DNA of 64,000 nucleotides from Oscheius onirici (lineage: Eukaryota; Nematoda; Chromadorea; Rhabditida; Rhabditidae): assembly GCA_932521025.1 (NCBI GenBank), contig OW051470.1:10560783-10624782 (forward strand), in the 5' to 3' direction. Position 1 is the stretch's first letter, and each line of letters begins with the position of its first letter. The position numbers and the translations under genes are program-made. The notes under the pieces are model-generated. The model saw only the letters and a list, made by a program, of their open reading frames with translations, had not been told where the DNA came from and did no database searches. Shown here one piece after another: positions 29,705 to 44,419 of the stretch.

Positions 29705-32700
29705 AAGTAATTACCATAGAATGGCCTGGCTGATTGTAACTACCATAGAATGGCCTGGCTGAAAGTAACTACCACAGAAAAGCCTGGCTGAAAGTAACTA
29801 CCATAGAATGGCCAAGCTGAAAGTAACTATCATAGAATGGCCAGGCTGAAAGTAATTACCATAGAATGGCCAGGCTGAAAGTAACTACCATAGAATAGCC
29901 TGGCTGAAAGTAACTACCATAGAATGGCCAGGCTGAAAGTAACTACCATAGGATGGCCAGGCTGAAAGTAACTACCATAAAATAGCCTGGCTGAAAGTAA
30001 CTACCATAGAATGGCCAGGCTGAAAGTAACTACCATAGAATGGCCAGGCTGAAAGTAACTACCATAGAATAGCCTGGCTGAAAGTAACTACCATAGATTG
30101 GCCAGGCTGAAAGTAACTACCATAGGATGGCCAGGCTGAAAGTAACTACCATAAAATAGCCTGGCTGATAGTAACTACCATAGAATGGCCAGGCTGAAAG
30201 TAACTACCATAGAATGGCCAGGCTGAAAGTAACTACCATAGAATGGCCAGGCTGAAAGTAACTACCATAGAATAGCCTGGCTGAAAGTAACTACCATAGA
30301 ATGGCCAGGCTGAAAGTAACTACCATAGAATGGCCAGGCTGAAAGTAACTACCATAGAATGGCCTGGCTGAAAGTAATTACCATAGAATGGCCTGGCTGA
30401 TTGTAACTACCATAGAATGGCCTGGCTGAAAGTAACTACCATAGAACAGCCTGGCTGAAAGTAACTACCATAGAATAGCCTGGCTGAAAGTAATTACCAT
30501 AGAATGGCCTGGCTGATTGTAACTACCATAGAATGGCCTGGCTGAAAGTAACTACCACAGAAAAGCCTGGCTGAAAGTAACTACCATAGAATGGCCAAGC
30601 TGAAAGTAACTATCATAGAATGGCCAGGCTGAAAGTAATTACCATAGAATGGCCAGGCTGAAAGTAACTACCATAGAATAGCCTGGCTGAAAGTAACTAC
30701 CATAGAATGGCCAGGCTGAAAGTAACTACCATAGGATGGCCAGGCTGAAAGTAACTACCATAAAATAGCCTGGCTGAAAGTAACTACCATAGAATGGCCA
30801 GGCTGAAAGTAACTACCATAGAATGGCCAGGCTGAAAGTAACTACCATAGAATAGCCTGGCTGAAAGTAACTACCATAGATTGGCCAGGCTGAAAGTAAC
30901 TACCATAGGATGGCCAGGCTGAAAGTAACTACCATAAAATAGCCTGGCTGATAGTAACTACCATAGAATGGCCAGGCTGAAAGTAACTACCATAGAATGG
31001 CCAGGCTGAAAGTAACTACCATAGAATGGCCAGGCTGAAAGTAACTACCATAGAATAGCCTGGCTGAAAGTAACTACCATAGAATGGCCAGGCTGAAAGT
31101 AACTACCATAGAATGGCCAGGCTGAAAGTAACTACCATAGAATGGCCAAGCTGAAAGTAACTATCATAGAATGGCCAGGCTGAAAGTAACTACCATAGAA
31201 TGGCCAGGCTGAAAGTAACTACCATAGAATAGCCTGGCTGAAAGTAACTACCATAGAATGGCCAGGCTGAAAGTAACTACCATAGGATGGCCAGGCTGAA
31301 AGTAACTACCATAGAATGGCCAGGCTGAAAGTAACTACCATAGAATGGCCAGGCTGAAAGTAACTACCATAGAATGGCCAGGCTGAAAGTAACTACCATA
31401 AAATAGCCTGGCTGAAAGTAACTACCATAGAATGGCCAGGCTGAAAGTAACTACCAAAGAATGGCCAGGCTGAAAGTAACTACCATAGAATAGCCTGGCT
31501 GAAAGTAACTACCATAGATTGGCCAGGCTGAAAGTAACTACCATAGGATGGCCAGGCTGAAAGTAACTACCATAGAATGGCCAGGCTGAAAGTAACTACC
31601 ATAGAATGGCCAGGCTGAAAGTAACTACCATAGAATGGCCAGGCTGAAAGTAACTACCATAGAATAGCCTGGCTGAAAGTAACTACCATAGGATGGCCAG
31701 GCTGAAAGTAACTACCATAGGATGGCCAGGCTGAAAGTAACTACCATAAAATAGCCTGGCTGAAAGTAACTACCATAGAATGGCCAGGCTGAAAGTAACT
31801 ACCATAGGATGGCCAGGCTGAAAGTAACTACCATAAAATAGCCTGGCTGAAAGTAACTACCATAGAATGGCCAGGCTGAAAGTAACTACCATAAAATAGC
31901 CTGGCTGATAGTAACTACCATAGAATGGCCAGGCTGAAAGTAACTACCATAGAATAGCCTGGCTGAAAGTAACTACCATAGAATGGCCAGGCTGAAAGTA
32001 ACTACCATAGAATAGCCTGGCTGAAAGTAACTACCATAGAATGGCCAGGCTGAAAGTAACTACCATAGAATAGCCTGGCTGAAAGTAACTACCATAGAAT
32101 GGCCAGGCTGAAAGTAACTACCATAGAATGGCCAAGCTGAAAGTAACTACCATAGGATGGCCAGGCTGAAAGTAACTACCATAAAATAGCCTGGCTGAAA
32201 GTAACTACCATAGAATGGCCAGGCTGAAAGTAACTACCATAGGATGGCCAGGCTGAAAGTAACTACCATAAAATAGCCTGGCTGAAAGTAACTACCATAG
32301 AATGGCCAGGCTGAAAGTAACTACCATAAAATAGCCTGGCTGATAGTAACTACCATAGAATGGCCAGGCTGAAAGTAACTACCATAGAATGGCCAGGCTG
32401 AAAGTAACTACCATAGAATGGCCAGGCTGAAAGTAACTACCATAGAATAGCCTGGCTGAAAGTAACTACCATAGAATGGCCAGGCTGAAAGTAACTACCA
32501 TAGAATAGCCTGGCTGAAAGTAACTACCATAGAATGGCCAGGCTGAAAGTAACTACCATAGAATAGCCTGGCTGAAAGTAACTACCATAGAATGGCCAGG
32601 CTGAAAGTAACTACCATAGAATAGCCTGGCTGAAAGTAACTACCATAGAATGGCCAGGCTGAAAGTAACTACCATAGAATGGCCAAGCTGAAAGTAACTA

Positions 32701-35700
32701 TCATAGAATGGCCAGGCTGAAAGTAACTACCATAGAATGGCCAGGCTGAAAGTAACTACCATAGAATAGCCTGGCTGAAAGTAACTACCATAGAATGGCC
32801 AGGCTGAAAGTAACTACCATAGAATGGCCAGGCTGAAAGTAACTACCATAGAATGGCCAGGCTGAAAGTAACTACCATAGAATGGCCAGGCTGAAAGTAA
32901 CTACCATAAAATAGCCTGGCTGAAAGTAACTACCATAGAATGGCCAGGCTGAAAGTAACTACCATAGAATAGCCTGGCTGAAAGTAACTACCATAGAATG
33001 GCCTGGCTGAAAGTAACTACCATAAAATAGCCTGGCTGAAAGTAATTACCATAGAATGGCCTGGCTGATTGTAACTACCATAGAATGGCCTGGCTGAAAG
33101 TAACTACCACAGAAAAGCCTGGCTGAAAGTAACTACCATAGAATGGCCAAGCTGAAAGTAACTATCATAGAATGGCCAGGCTGAAAGTAATTACCATAGA
33201 ATGGCCAGGCTGAAAGTAACTACCATAGAATAGCCTGGCTGAAAGTAACTACCATAGAATGGCCAGGCTGAAAGTAACTACCATAGGATGGCCAGGCTGA
33301 AAGTAACTACCATAAAATAGCCTGGCTGAAAGTAACTACCATAGAATGGCCAGGCTGAAAGTAACTACCATAGAATGGCCAGGCTGAAAGTAACTACCAT
33401 AGAATAGCCTGGCTGAAAGTAACTACCATAGATTGGCCAGGCTGAAAGTAACTACCATAGGATGGCCAGGCTGAAAGTAACTACCATAAAATAGCCTGGC
33501 TGATAGTAACTACCATAGAATGGCCAGGCTGAAAGTAACTACCATAGAATGGCCAGGCTGAAAGTAACTACCATAGAATGGCCAGGCTGAAAGTAACTAC
33601 CATAGAATAGCCTGGCTGAAAGTAACTACCATAGAATGGCCAGGCTGAAAGTAACTACCATAGAATGGCCAGGCTGAAAGTAACTACCATAGAATGGCCT
33701 GGCTGAAAGTAATTACCATAGAATGGCCTGGCTGATTGTAACTACCATAGAATGGCCTGGCTGAAAGTAACTACCATAGAACAGCCTGGCTGAAAGTAAC
33801 TACCATAGAATAGCCTGGCTGAAAGTAATTACCATAGAATGGCCTGGCTGATTGTAACTACCATAGAATGGCCTGGCTGAAAGTAACTACCACAGAAAAG
33901 CCTGGCTGAAAGTAACTACCATAGAATGGCCAAGCTGAAAGTAACTATCATAGAATGGCCAGGCTGAAAGTAATTACCATAGAATGGCCAGGCTGAAAGT
34001 AACTACCATAGAATAGCCTGGCTGAAAGTAACTACCATAGAATGGCCAGGCTGAAAGTAACTACCATAGGATGGCCAGGCTGAAAGTATCTACCATAAAA
34101 TAGCCTGGCTGAAAGTAACTACCATAGAATGGCCAGGCTGAAAGTAACTACCATAGAATGGCCAGGCTGAAAGTAACTACCATAGAATAGCCTGGCTGAA
34201 AGTAACTACCATAGATTGGCCAGGCTGAAAGTAACTACCATAGGATGGCCAGGCTGAAAGTAACTACCATAAAATAGCCTGGCTGATAGTAACTACCATA
34301 GAATGGCCAGGCTGAAAGTAACTACCATAGAATGGCCAGGCTGAAAGTAACTACCATAGAATGGCCAGGCTGAAAGTAACTACCATAGAATAGCCTGGCT
34401 GAAAGTAACTACCATAGAATGGCCAGGCTGAAAGTAACTACCATAGAATGGCCAGGCTGAAAGTAACTACCATAGAATGGCCAAGCTGAAAGTAACTATC
34501 ATAGAATGGCCAGGCTGAAAGTAACTACCATAGAATGGCCAGGCTGAAAGTAACTACCATAGAATAGCCTGGCTGAAAGTAACTACCATAGAATGGCCAG
34601 GCTGAAAGTAACTACCATAGGATGGCCAGGCTGAAAGTAACTACCATAGAATGGCCAGGCTGAAAGTAACTACCATAGAATGGCCAGGCTGAAAGTAACT
34701 ACCATAGAATGGCCAGGCTGAAAGTAACTACCATAAAATAGCCTGGCTGAAAGTAACTACCATAGAATGGCCAGGCTGAAAGTAACTACCAAAGAATGGC
34801 CAGGCTGAAAGTAACTACCATAGAATAGCCTGGCTGAAAGTAACTACCATAGATTGGCCAGGCTGAAAGTAACTACCATAGGATGGCCAGGCTGAAAGTA
34901 ACTACCATAGAATGGCCAGGCTGAAAGTAACTACCATAGAATGGCCAGGCTGAAAGTAACTACCATAGAATGGCCAGGCTGAAAGTAACTACCATAGAAT
35001 AGCCTGGCTGAAAGTAACTACCATAGGATGGCCAGGCTGAAAGTAACTACCATAGGATGGCCAGGCTGAAAGTAACTACCATAAAATAGCCTGGCTGAAA
35101 GTAACTACCATAGAATGGCCAGGCTGAAAGTAACTACCATAGGATGGCCAGGCTGAAAGTAACTACCATAAAATAGCCTGGCTGAAAGTAACTACCATAG
35201 AATGGCCAGGCTGAAAGTAACTACCATAAAATAGCCTGGCTGATAGTAACTACCATAGAATGGCCAGGCTGAAAGTAACTACCATAGAATAGCCTGGCTG
35301 AAAGTAACTACCATAGAATGGCCAGGCTGAAAGTAACTACCATAGAATAGCCTGGCTGAAAGTAACTACCATAGAATGGCCAGGCTGAAAGTAACTACCA
35401 TAGAATAGCCTGGCTGAAAGTAACTACCATAGAATGGCCAGGCTGAAAGTAACTACCATAGAATGGCCAAGCTGAAAGTAACTACCATAGGATGGCCAGG
35501 CTGAAAGTAACTACCATAAAATAGCCTGGCTGAAAGTAACTACCATAGAATGGCCAGGCTGAAAGTAACTACCATAGGATGGCCAGGCTGAAAGTAACTA
35601 CCATAAAATAGCCTGGCTGAAAGTAACTACCATAGAATGGCCAGGCTGAAAGTAACTACCATAAAATAGCCTGGCTGATAGTAACTACCATAGAATGGCC

Positions 35701-36374
35701 AGGCTGAAAGTAACTACCATAGAATGGCCAGGCTGAAAGTAACTACCATAGAATGGCCAGGCTGAAAGTAACTACCATAGAATAGCCTGGCTGAAAGTAA
35801 CTACCATAGAATGGCCAGGCTGAAAGTAACTACCATAGAATAGCCTGGCTGAAAGTAACTACCATAGAATGGCCAGGCTGAAAGTAACTACCATAGAATA
35901 GCCTGGCTGAAAGTAACTACCATAGAATGGCCAGGCTGAAAGTAACTACCATAGAATAGCCTGGCTGAAAGTAACTACCATAGAATGGCCAGGCTGAAAG
36001 TAACTACCATAGAATGGCCAAGCTGAAAGTAACTATCATAGAATGGCCAGGCTGAAAGTAACTACCATAGAATGGCCAGGCTGAAAGTAACTACCATAGA
36101 ATAGCCTGGCTGAAAGTAACTACCATAGAATGGCCAGGCTGAAAGTAACTACCATAGGATGGCCAGGCTGAAAGTAACTACCATAAAATAGCCTGGCTGA
36201 TAGTAACTACCATAGAATGGCCAGGCTGAAAGTAACTACCATAGAATGGCCAGGCTGAAAGTAACTACCATAGAATGGCCAGGCTGAAAGTAACTACCAT
36301 AGAATAGCCTGGCTGAAAGTAACTACCATAGAATGGCCAGGCTGAAAGTAACTACCATAGGATGGCCAGGCTGA
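29705..36374. repeat. 3,335-bp direct tandem duplication (115 monomers) inside satellite
   Basis: Rare monomer variants recur at exactly 3,335 bp (115 x 29). The GTAATTACC block is at 29707 and 33042, ATAGAACAGCC at 30441 and 33776, CTACCAAAGA at 31451 and 34786, and GGCCAAGCTG at 32681 and 36016. The two copies are near identical where compared; one difference is GTATCTACC near 34087. This indicates a recent large unequal exchange or replication-based duplication. The ends are set only by the period and are approximate. Confidence 0.85.
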
Positions 36375-39300
36375 AAGTAACTACCATAAAATAGCCTGGC
36401 TGAAAGTAACTACCATAGAATGGCCAGGCTGAAAGTAACTACCATAAAATAGCCTGGCTGATAGTAACTACCATAGAATGGCCAGGCTGAAAGTAACTAC
36501 CATAGAATGGCCAGGCTGAAAGTAACTACCATAGAATGGCCAGGCTGAAAGTAACTACCATAGAATAGCCTGGCTGAAAGTAACTACCATAGAATGGCCA
36601 GGCTGAAAGTAACTACCATAGAATAGCCTGGCTGAAAGTAACTACCATAGAATGGCCAGGCTGAAAGTAACTACCATAGAATAGCCTGGCTGAAAGTAAC
36701 TACCATAGAATGGCCAGGCTGAAAGTAACTACCATAGAATAGCCTGGCTGAAAGTAACTACCATAGAATGGCCAGGCTGAAAGTAACTACCATAGAATAG
36801 CCTGGCTGAAAGTAACTACCATAGAATGGCCAGGCTGAAAGTAACTACCATAGAATAGCCTGGCTGAAAGTAACTACCATAGAATGGCCAGGCTGAAAGT
36901 AACTACCATAGAATAGCCTGGCTGAAAGTAACTACCATAGAATGGCCAGGCTGAAAGTAACTACCATAGAATGGCCAAGCTGAAAGTAACTATCATAGAA
37001 TGGCCAGGCTGAAAGTAACTACCATAGAATGGCCAGGCTGAAAGTAACTACCATAGAATAGCCTGGCTGAAAGTAACTACCATAGAATGGCCAGGCTGAA
37101 AGTAACTACCATAGGATGGCCAGGCTGAAAGTAACTACCATAAAATAGCCTGGCTGAAAGTAACTACCATAGAATGGCCAGGCTGAAAGTAACTACCATA
37201 GAATGGCCAGGCTGAAAGTAACTACCATAGAATAGCCTGGCTGAAAGTAACTACCAGAGATTGGCCAGGCTGAAAGTAACTACCATAGGATGGCCAGGCT
37301 GAAAGTAACTACCATCGAATGGCCAGGCTGAAAGTAATTACCATAGAATGGCCAGGCTGAAAGTAACTACCATAGAATGGCCAGGCTGAAAGTAACTACC
37401 ATAGAATGGCCAGGCTGAAAGTAACTACCATAGGATGGCCAGGCTGAAAGTAACTACCATAAAATAGCCTGGCTGAAAGTAACTACCATAGGATGGCCAG
37501 GCTGAAAGTAACTACCATAAAATAGCCTGGCTGAAAGTAACTACCATAGGATGGCCAGGCTGAAAGTAACTACCATAAAATAGCCTGGCTGAAAGTAACT
37601 ACCATAGAATGGCCAGGCTGAAAGTAACTACCATAAAATAGCCTGGCTGATAGTAACTACCATAGAATGGCCAGGCTGAAAGTAACTACCATAGAATGGC
37701 CAGGCTGAAAGTAACTACCATAGAATGGCCAGGCTGAAAGTAACTACCATAGAATAGCCTGGCTGAAAGTAACTACCATAGAATGGCCAGGCTGAAAGTA
37801 ACTACCATAGAATGGCCAGGCTGAAAGTAACTACCATAGAATGGCCAAGCTGAAAGTAACTATCATAGAATGGCCAGGCTGAAAGTAACTACCATAGAAT
37901 GGCCAGGCTGAAAGTAACTACCATAGAATGGCCAGGCTGAAAGTAACTACCATAGAATGGCCAGGCTGAAAGTAACTACCATAGAATGGCCAAGCTGAAA
38001 GTAACTATCATAGAATGGCCAGGCTGAAAGTAACTACCATAGAATGGCCAGGCTGAAAGTAACTACCATAGAATGGCCAGGCTGAAAGTAACTACCATAG
38101 AATAGCCTGGCTGAAAGTAACTACCATAGAATGGCCAGGCTGAAAGTAACTACCATAGGATGGCCAGGCTGAAAGTAACTACCATAAAATAGCCTGGCTG
38201 AAAGTAACTACCATAGAATGGCCAGGCTGAAAGTAACTACCATAGAATGGCCAGGCTGAAAGTAACTACCATAGAATGGCCAGGCTGAAAGTAACTACCA
38301 TAGAATAGCCTGGCTGAAAGTAACTACCATAGATTGGCCAGGCTGAAAGTAACTACCATAAAATAGCCTGGCTGATAGTAACTACCATAGAATGGCCAGG
38401 CTGAAAGTAACTACCATAGAATGGCCAGGCTGAAAGTAACTACCATAGAATGGCCAGGCTGAAAGTAACTACCATAGAATAGCCTGGCTGAAAGTAACTA
38501 CCATAGAATGGCCAGGCTGAAAGTAACTACCATAGAATGGCCAGGCTAAAAGTAACTACCATAGGATGGCCAGGCTGAAAGTAACTACCATAAAATAGCC
38601 TGGCTGAAAGTAACTACCATAGAATGGCCAGGCTGAAAGTAACTACCATAGAATGGCCAGGCTGAAAGTAACTACCATAGGATGGCCAGGCTGAAACTAA
38701 CTACCATAAAATAGCCTGGCTGAAAATAACTACCATAGAATAGCCTGGCTGAAAGTAACTACCATAGAATAGCCTGGCTGAAAGTAACTACCATAGAATG
38801 GCCAGGCTGAAAGTAACTACCATAGAATGGCCAGGCTGAAAGTAACTACCATAGAATGGCCAGGCTGAAAGTAACTACCATAGAATAGCCTGGCTGAAAG
38901 TAACTACCATAGAATGGCCAGGCTGAAACTAACTACCATAAAATAGCCTGGCTGAAAATAACTACCATAGAATAGCCTGGCTGAAAGTAACTACCATAGA
39001 ATAGCCTGGCTGAAAGTAACTACCATAGAATGGCCAGGCTGAAAGTAACTACCATAGAATGGCCAGGCTGAAAGTAACTACCATAGAATGGCCAGGCTGA
39101 AAGTAACTACCATAGAATAGCCAGGCTGAAAGTAACTACCATAGAATGGCCAGGCTGAAAGTAACTACCATAGAATAGCCTGGCTGAAAGTAACTACCAT
39201 AGAATAGCCTGGCTGAAAGTAACTACCATAGAATGGCCAGGCTGAAAGTAACTACCATAGAATGGCCAGGCTGAAAGTAACTACCATAGAATGGCCAGGC

Positions 39301-41819
39301 TGAAAGTAACTACCATAGAATAGCCAGGCTGAAAGTAACTACCATAGAATGGCCAGGCTGAAAGTAACTACCATAGAATAGCCAGGCTGAAAGTAACTAC
39401 CATAGAATGGCCAGGCTGAAAGTAACTACCATGGAATGGCCAGGCTGAAAGTAACTACCATAGAATAGCCTGGCTGATAGTAACTACCATAGAATGGCCT
39501 GGCTGAAAGTAATTACCATAGAATGGCCTGGCTGATTGTAACTACCATAGAATGGCCTGGCTGAAAGTAACTACCATAGAATAGCCTGGCTGAAAGTAAT
39601 TACCATAGAATGGCCTGGCTGATTGTAACTACCATAGAATGGCCTGGCTGAAAGTAACTACCACAGAAAAGCCTGGCTGAAAGTAATTACCATAGAATGG
39701 CCTGGCTGATTGTAACTACCATAGAATGGCCTGGCTGAAAGTAACTACCACAGAAAAGCCTGGCTGAAAGTAACTACCATAGAATAGCCAGGCTGAAAGT
39801 AACTACCATAGAATGGCCAGGCTGAAAGTAACTACCATAGAATGGCCAGGCTGAAAGTAACTACCATAGAATAGCCAGGCTGAAAGTAACTACCATAGAA
39901 TAGCCTGGCTGAAAGTAACTACCATAGGATGGCCAGGCTGAAAGTAACTACCATAAAATAGCCTGGCTGATAGTAACTACCATAGAATGGCCAGGCTGAA
40001 AGTAACTACCATAGAATGGCCAGGCTGAAAGTAACTACCATAGAATGGCCAGGCTGAAAGTAACTACCATAGAATAGCCTGGCTGAAAGTAACTACCATA
40101 GAATGGCCAGGCTGAAAGTAACTACCATAGAATGGCCAGGCTGAAAGTAACTACCATAGAATGGCCAAGCTGAAAGTAACTACCATAGAATAGCCTGGCT
40201 GAAAGTAACTACCATAGATTGGCCAGGCTGAAAGTAACTACCATAAAATAGCCTGGCTGATAGTAACTACCATAGAATAGCCTGGCTGAAAGTAACTACC
40301 ATAGAATGGCCAGGCTGAAAGTAACTACCATAGAATAGCCAGGCTGAAAGTAACTACCATAGAATGGCCAGGCTGAAAGTAACTACCATAGAATAGCCAG
40401 GCTGAAAGTAACTACCATAGAATGGCCAGGCTGAAAGTAACTACCATAGAATGGCCAGGCTGAAAGTAACTACCATAGAATAGCCTGGCTGATAGTAACT
40501 ACCATAGAATGGCCTGGCTGAAAGTAATTACCATAGAATGGCCTGGCTGATTGTAACTACCATAGAATGGCCTGGCTGAAAGTAACTACCATAGAATAGC
40601 CTGGCTGAAAGTAACTACCATAGAATGGCCTGGCTGATTGTAACTACCATAGAATGGCCTGGCTGAAAGTAACTACCATAGAATGGCCAGGCTGAAACTA
40701 ACTACCATAAAATAGCCTGGCTGAAAATAACTACCATAGAATGGCCTGGCTGAAAGTAACTACCACAGAAAAGCCTGGCTGAAAGTAACTACCATAGAAT
40801 AGCCAGGCTGAAAGTAACTACCATAGAATGGCCAGGCTGAAAGTAACTACCATAGAATGGCCAGGCTGAAAGTAACTACCATAGAATAGCCTGGCTGAAA
40901 GTAACTACCATAGAATAGCCTGGCTGAAAGTAATTACCATAGAATGGCCAAGCTGAAAGTAACTATCATAGAATGGCCAGGCTGAAAGTAATTACCATAG
41001 AATAGCCTGGCTGAAAGTAATTACCATAGAATGGCCTGGCTGATTGTAACTACCATAGAATGGCCTGGCTGAAAGTAACTACCACAGAAAAGCCTGGCTG
41101 AAAGTAACTACCATAGAATAGCCAGGCTGAAAGTAACTACCATAGAATGGCCAGGCTGAAAGTAACTACCATAGAATGGCCAGGCTGAAAGTAACTACCA
41201 TAGAATAGCCTGGCTGAAAGTAACTACCATAGAATGGCCAGGCTGAAAGTAACTACCATAGAATAGCCAGGCTGAAAGTAACTACCATAGAATGGCCAGG
41301 CTGAAAGTAACTACCATAGAATAGCCAGGCTGAAAGTAACTACCATAGAATGGCCAGGCTGAAAGTAACTACCATAGAATGGCCAGGCTGAAAGTAACTA
41401 CCATAGAATAGCCTGGCTGATAGTAACTACCATAGAATGGCCTGGCTGAAAGTAATTACCATAGAATGGCCTGGCTGATTGTAACTACCATAGAATGGCC
41501 TGGCTGAAAGTAACTACCATAGAATAGCCTGGCTGAAAGTAATTACCATAGAATGGCCTGGCTGATTGTAACTACCATAGAATGGCCTGGCTGAAAGTAA
41601 CTACCACAGAAAAGCCTGGCTGAAAGTAATTACCATAGAATGGCCTGGCTGATTGTAACTACCATAGAATGGCCTGGCTGAAAGTAACTACCACAGAAAA
41701 GCCTGGCTGAAAGTAACTACCATAGAATAGCCAGGCTGAAAGTAACTACCATAGAATGGCCAGGCTGAAAGTAACTACCATAGAATGGCCAGGCTGAAAG
41801 TAACTACCATAGAATAGCC

Positions 41820-44275
41820 TGGCTGAAAGTAACTACCATAGAATAGCCTGGCTGAAAGTAATTACCATAGAATGGCCAAGCTGAAAGTAACTATCATAGA
41901 ATGGCCAGGCTGAAAGTAATTACCATAGAATAGCCTGGCTGAAAGTAATTACCATAGAATGGCCTGGCTGATTGTAACTACTATAGAATGGCCTGGCTGA
42001 AAGTAACTACCACAGAAAAGCCTGGCTGAAAGTAACTACCATAGAATGGCCAAGCTGAAAGTAACTACCATAGAATGGCCAGGCTGAAAGTAACTACCAT
42101 AGAATAGCCTGGCTGAAAGTAACTACCATAGAATGGCCAGGCTGAAAGTAACTACCATAGAATAGCCTGGCTGAAAGTAACTACCATAGAATGGCCAGGC
42201 TGAAAGTAACTACCATAGGATGGCCAGGCTGAAAGTAACTACCATAGAATGGCCAGGCTGAAACTAACTACCATAAAATAGCCTGGCTGAAAGTAACTAC
42301 CATAGAATAGCCTGGCTGAAAGTAACTACCATAGAATAGCCTGGCTGAAAGTAACTACCATAGAATGGCCAGGCTGAAACTAACTACCATAAAATAGCCT
42401 GGCTGAAAGTAACTACCATAGAATAGCCTGGCTGAAAGTAACTACCATAGAATGGCCAGGCTGAAAGTAACTACCATAGAATGGCCAGGCTGAAAGTAAC
42501 TACCATAAAATAGCCTGGCTGATAGTAACTACCATAGAATGGCCAGGCTGAAAGTAACTACCATAGAATGGCCAGGCTGAAAGTAACTACCATAGAATGG
42601 CCAGGCTGAAAGTAACTACCATAGAATGGCCAGGCTGAAAGTAACTACCATAGAATGGCCAGGCTGAAAGTAACTACCATAGAATGGCCAGGCTGAAACT
42701 AACTACCATAAAATAGCCTGGCTGAAAGTAACTACCATAGAATAGCCTGGCTGAAAGTAACTACCATAGAATGGCCAGGCTGAAAGTAACTACCATAGAA
42801 TAGCCTGGCTGAAAGTAACTACCATAGAATAGCCTGGCTGAAAGTAATTACCATAGAATGGCCAAGCTGAAAGTAACTATCATAGAATGGCCAGGCTGAA
42901 AGTAATTACCATAGAATAGCCTGGCTGAAAGTAATTACCATAGAATGGCCTGGCTGATTGTAACTACTATAGAATGGCCTGGCTGAAAGTAACTACCACA
43001 GAAAAGCCTGGCTGAAAGTAACTACCATAGAATGGCCAAGCTGAAAGTAACTACCATAGAATGGCCAGGCTGAAAGTAACTACCATAGAATAGCCTGGCT
43101 GAAAGTAACTACCATAGAATGGCCAGGCTGAAAGTAACTACCATAGAATAGCCTGGCTGAAAGTAACTACCATAGAATGGCCAGGCTGAAAGTAACTACC
43201 ATAGGATGGCCAGGCTGAAAGTAACTACCATAGAATGGCCAGGCTGAAACTAACTACCATAAAATAGCCTGGCTGAAAGTAACTACCATAGAATAGCCTG
43301 GCTGAAAGTAACTACCATAGAATAGCCTGGCTGAAAGTAACTACCATAGAATGGCCAGGCTGAAACTAACTACCATAAAATAGCCTGGCTGAAAGTAACT
43401 ACCATAGAATAGCCTGGCTGAAAGTAACTACCATAGAATGGCCAGGCTGAAAGTAACTACCATAGAATGGCCAGGCTGAAAGTAACTACCATAAAATAGC
43501 CTGGCTGATAGTAACTACCATAGAATGGCCAGGCTGAAAGTAACTACCATAGAATGGCCAGGCTGAAAGTAACTACCATAGAATGGCCAGGCTGAAAGTA
43601 ACTACCATAGAATGGCCAGGCTGAAAGTAACTACCATAGAATGGCCAGGCTGAAAGTAACTACCATAGAATGGCCAGGCTGAAACTAACTACCATAAAAT
43701 AGCCTGGCTGAAAGTAACTACCATAGAATAGCCTGGCTGAAAGTAACTACCATAGAATGGCCAGGCTGAAAGTAACTACCATAGAATAGCCTGGCTGAAA
43801 GTAACTACCATAGAATAGCCTGGCTGAAAGTAATTACCATAGAATGGCCAAGCTGAAAGTAACTATCATAGAATGGCCAGGCTGAAAGTAATTACCATAG
43901 AATAGCCTGGCTGAAAGTAATTACCATAGAATGGCCTGGCTGATTGTAACTACTATAGAATGGCCTGGCTGAAAGTAACTACCACAGAAAAGCCTGGCTG
44001 AAAGTAACTACCATAGAATGGCCAAGCTGAAAGTAACTACCATAGAATGGCCAGGCTGAAAGTAACTACCATAGAATAGCCTGGCTGAAAGTAACTACCA
44101 TAGAATGGCCAGGCTGAAAGTAAATACCATAGAATAGCCTGGCTGAAAGTAACTACCATAGAATGGCCAGGCTGAAAGTAACTACCATAGGATGGCCAGG
44201 CTGAAAGTAACTACCATAGAATGGCCAGGCTGAAACTAACTACCATAAAATAGCCTGGCTGAAAGTAACTACCAT
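41820..44275. repeat. 986-bp higher-order repeat (34 monomers), about 2.5 copies
   Basis: Markers repeat at exactly 986 bp: GGCCAAG at 41874, 42860 and 43846; ATTGTAACTACTATAG at 41971, 42957 and 43943; AAACTAAC at 42261, 43247 and 44233. ACTACTATAG is a rare variant, so the blocks share a recent origin. After about 44275 the third copy diverges. Confidence 0.85.
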
Positions 44276-44419
44276 AGAATGGCCAGGCTGAAAGTAACTA
44301 CCATAGAATGGCCAGGCTGAAAGTAACTACCATAGAATGGCCAGGCTGAAAGTAACTACCATAGAATGTCCAGGCTGAAAGTAACTACCATAGAATAGCC
44401 TGGCTGAAAGTAACTACCA

